Assembly (NCBI RefSeq): GCF_040436345.1
Contig: NC_133221.1
Location: 20,457,165 to 20,521,164, forward strand
Length of the DNA stretch: 64,000 bases
Direction: 5' to 3'
DNA from: Pagrus major
Taxonomy: Eukaryota > Chordata > Actinopteri > Spariformes > Sparidae
Within the stretch, counting starts at the first letter, position 1, and every line of letters begins with the position of its first letter. Below the pieces are notes generated by a model. That model saw only the letters and a program-made list of their open reading frames with translations. It was not told the origin of the DNA and did not search any database. The translations under genes were made by a program, and so were the position numbers. Of the stretch, positions 61,570-64,000 are shown in pieces.

Positions 61570-61960
61570 TTGGACCTAAACTGATGCTGAAACGATTAAT
61601 CAGTTCATCAAATAGTTGATAAGAGTCCATTCATCTCATCTTTCATCATTTATTTTCTTCATCATATCATTATTTAGCAAGCAAACACCCCAAACATTTG
61701 CAATTTCCAGATTCCAGAGGATGATGTGCTGCTTTTCTCTATTTTGTATCAGCAGTGGCCAACCCAAGTGTCTTCAGTGACCTGGGAATGAGACTCAATA
61801 ATCAGCTATCGTACTCCGGAATTGTCTACTTCAGCTTGAATTGATTATTTTAACATTTTGGACTGTTAGTTGGACAAAACGAGAATTCTGAATAGACACT
61901 GCATAGATATGAAAAAAAAATCTTAAACAGGTTAACTGATGATTGAAATAAAAGTTAGTT
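61570..61960. repeat. Degraded copy of the ATTAATCGATTA-type repeat
   Basis: Begins GATGCTGAAACGATTAATCA with later TTTTGGACTGTTAGTTGGAC, both hallmarks of the family seen at 29258-29559. It ends near TTTCAGCTGTGGTC (61963-61976). Confidence 0.55.
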
Positions 61961-61979
61961 TCAGCTGTGGTCTGCACCG

Positions 61980-64000
61980 TATTTGTTACAGGTGAGAGTC
62001 ACAAAGTAACCCACAACACATTTCACAATACGTTGCCCGCGACCATAGTATCACGATACCACGATTCTGCGATAATCCATACATTGCAAGACAGTCATCT
62101 GTCGATACATCAGGATATCTGTCTAACTGAAGAAGACAAAATACCCCTAAAAAGGCAAAGTGCAGGAATTATGTATTTATTCACTGCACTGCGGTTTCAG
62201 TTTCACAGAATTTGACATGAACTGAGATGAGAAAATGTACAAAAAAGGGGCATAGAGTCTTCGCTCAGTGCCTCTTTATCACACACACACTGACTGCAAC
62301 TTGTCCTTGTGTACCATCAATTTAATGCAAAATAGCCATAAATCTGCAAAAGCTTGAACTGCCAGAAAGCACAACAGTTCTGGAGTTAAAATGTTTAAAG
62401 GAAGGATACAACTCACTAAATTCTTTTCAATCTGTGTAGATTAAGTTTACAGAAGTTTACACCACAAGGAGTTATGAAGTAGTGACTCCAGTAAGTCAAA
62501 TCTGTTAAGAGAGCTTGTTATAATAAATATATCCATATTTGGCGCCAGTTTAATGATAATTGTATCACCGGAGAAAGCGATACAATACATATTGCTGTAT
62601 CAGTATTTGGTACCACCCCTTTATTTGTGTATTTATACTGAATGAACACATATATTCTCATTCTACTCCTTCTGGTGTGACTCTTTTCAAGCTTCACTCC
62701 TAAATCGTCCTCACCGCTGCTCCTCTGACTGTGTACATCTTCGTATAGGACAGAGGCATTACTTCATGGAATAAAGCCACAGGGACTGCCCCGCTTGGAC
62801 ACGCTCCCTGTCCGCAAAGCTTCAAGGTGTCCTCTCCACACCATTACCTTGGTCGACACTCTGCGATGACTAAGTGGAAGTTTGAGTGAAAGTGACATTT
62901 TATTAGCAGGAGAATCTAAAGGGTCCTTGTCTGAACAAACTCACTAAACAAGTTTTTATACGGCTGCTCCCGTTACTGGACTTAAATAACTTTGAAATAT
63001 GGTTGTAAATCAGCAGCTCTAAGAGGATGTCTCCATTCAAGCCAAGCTCTCGGAATAAAAACAAAAGAAAACATTATCAGGGTCAGAACTAAAACACCTT
63101 GAAATGTTACTCGTCTCACGTATTAATAAATAGTAGAACTGGGTTGTTGGACAGTTGTATTGAGTCCTGCACTGACTTGTCCTTCTCTGAGGCTCCTTAC
63201 TGAACGTCCATTCAAGAGAAAACATTGCTCTGATTCTCTGTGATGGTCAACTGTAGCTGATGTCTCCATTGACCCTTCTCCCCAGTGTTTAGTTGAGTGG
63301 ATGAATACAGTGTCAGCTTCTGCAGCTGCAAGGCCCAATGTGTTGGGGGCAGGCAGTCTCCGCCAAAGTAATCCTTTGGCAAAGACTGGTGTCCCAGACG
63401 CTAGCGCAGTGATGATCCACACAGAGAGGGGGTGGGCGATGTTGTGTACTTTAGGTCACCAGACACTGACATTGTCCTTGCAGCGACAACTCTGTTTGCT
63501 GTGTCTTTCATTTGCATAGTGTATTCACATGTGAGACAGTGATGCAGTTGTGCATATTCCATCGTAAGAGCTTAACTCTCATCACTAGCCGGGCTGATCT
63601 GCCAAAGCTGCTGTGTTGTTTATTCAGGTGTGTCAAAGACCCAGTGTGACATTATCACATCCACCTATGTGTGAATGAAATCATCCATAGGAGGGTTGAA
63701 TTCAGGGAGGGTCCATTAAAAATGTGCTATGGGGCAGCTGATGAGCGCGGACAGGTGTGATTTCGGAGATGTGAAAAACACTGAGCCTCATTAGTGAACA
63801 GTTGAAAGGTGAATGACACTGGGCCTTTTTTTCTCAATCATTCAGTCAAGCATCCTCGGTGTGTGTGCGTGTGTGTAAAACTCACCATGTGTGGGAGTAC
63901 GCAATGACTCTTTCCAAGCCCACACAATATGACCATAAATAGCCCCACTTACATAAAAATCAAGCCATGCTTTTTGCACTAAACCAAGAGCGAGAGGCGT
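61980..64000. other. Non-coding end of window
   Basis: No exon could be supported on either strand. The minus-strand frame at 63123-63422 has no splice partner or recognisable domain. A short GT-rich run lies at 63859-63877. Confidence 0.4.

Overview
This is a vertebrate nuclear locus, almost certainly from a ray-finned (percomorph-type) fish. The genes are intron-rich with short GT-AG introns, codon use is vertebrate-like, AATAAA signals follow the genes, and the non-coding DNA carries repeat families I recognise from teleost genomes. No bacterial, viral or CRISPR system is present. As I recall it, the human 20q13.33 order is PHACTR3 - SYCP2 - PPP1R3D - FAM217B, and the window holds that block in reverse with relative strands conserved.

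Layout: (1) 191-932, + strand, the last three coding exons of ttll9, a tubulin polyglutamylase; the human gene, as I recall, is on the other part of chromosome 20. (2) 2707-4738, - strand, fam217b in four coding exons. (3) 4739-5648, a CpG-rich head-to-head promoter. (4) 5981-6895, + strand, ppp1r3d, a glycogen-targeting subunit of protein phosphatase 1 encoded in one coding exon. (5) 7690-8870, an interspersed repeat and then a very regular 30-bp minisatellite of 15 units. (6) 8915-27300, + strand, sycp2, the axial-element protein of the synaptonemal complex. I could reconstruct 45 coding exons giving about 1611 aa in one frame. (7) 28402-42597, - strand, phactr3, a PP1 and actin regulator, tail-to-tail with sycp2 and with its 5' end not identified. 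(8) 42600-64000, long non-coding DNA that is probably phactr3 5' intron or flank. It holds purine-rich tracts, a possible promoter near 45.5-45.9 kb, several miniature transposons and one unexplained exon-like open frame on the + strand (48656-48926).

The genes do not form one pathway. ttll9 belongs to cilia and flagella, sycp2 to meiotic chromosome axes, and ppp1r3d and phactr3 are both PP1 regulators. fam217b has no known biochemical role.

Most notable observations: sycp2 intron 3 appears to be an AT-AC intron with a U2-like donor (ATAAGT). A second sycp2 intron has a GC donor. The phactr3 homologue appears to lack the exon for its N-terminal RPEL motif. A clear transposon nest with an 8-bp hAT-like target duplication lies in a phactr3 intron. 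Exon borders were read by eye from splice signals, phase and remembered human proteins, so single borders may be off.
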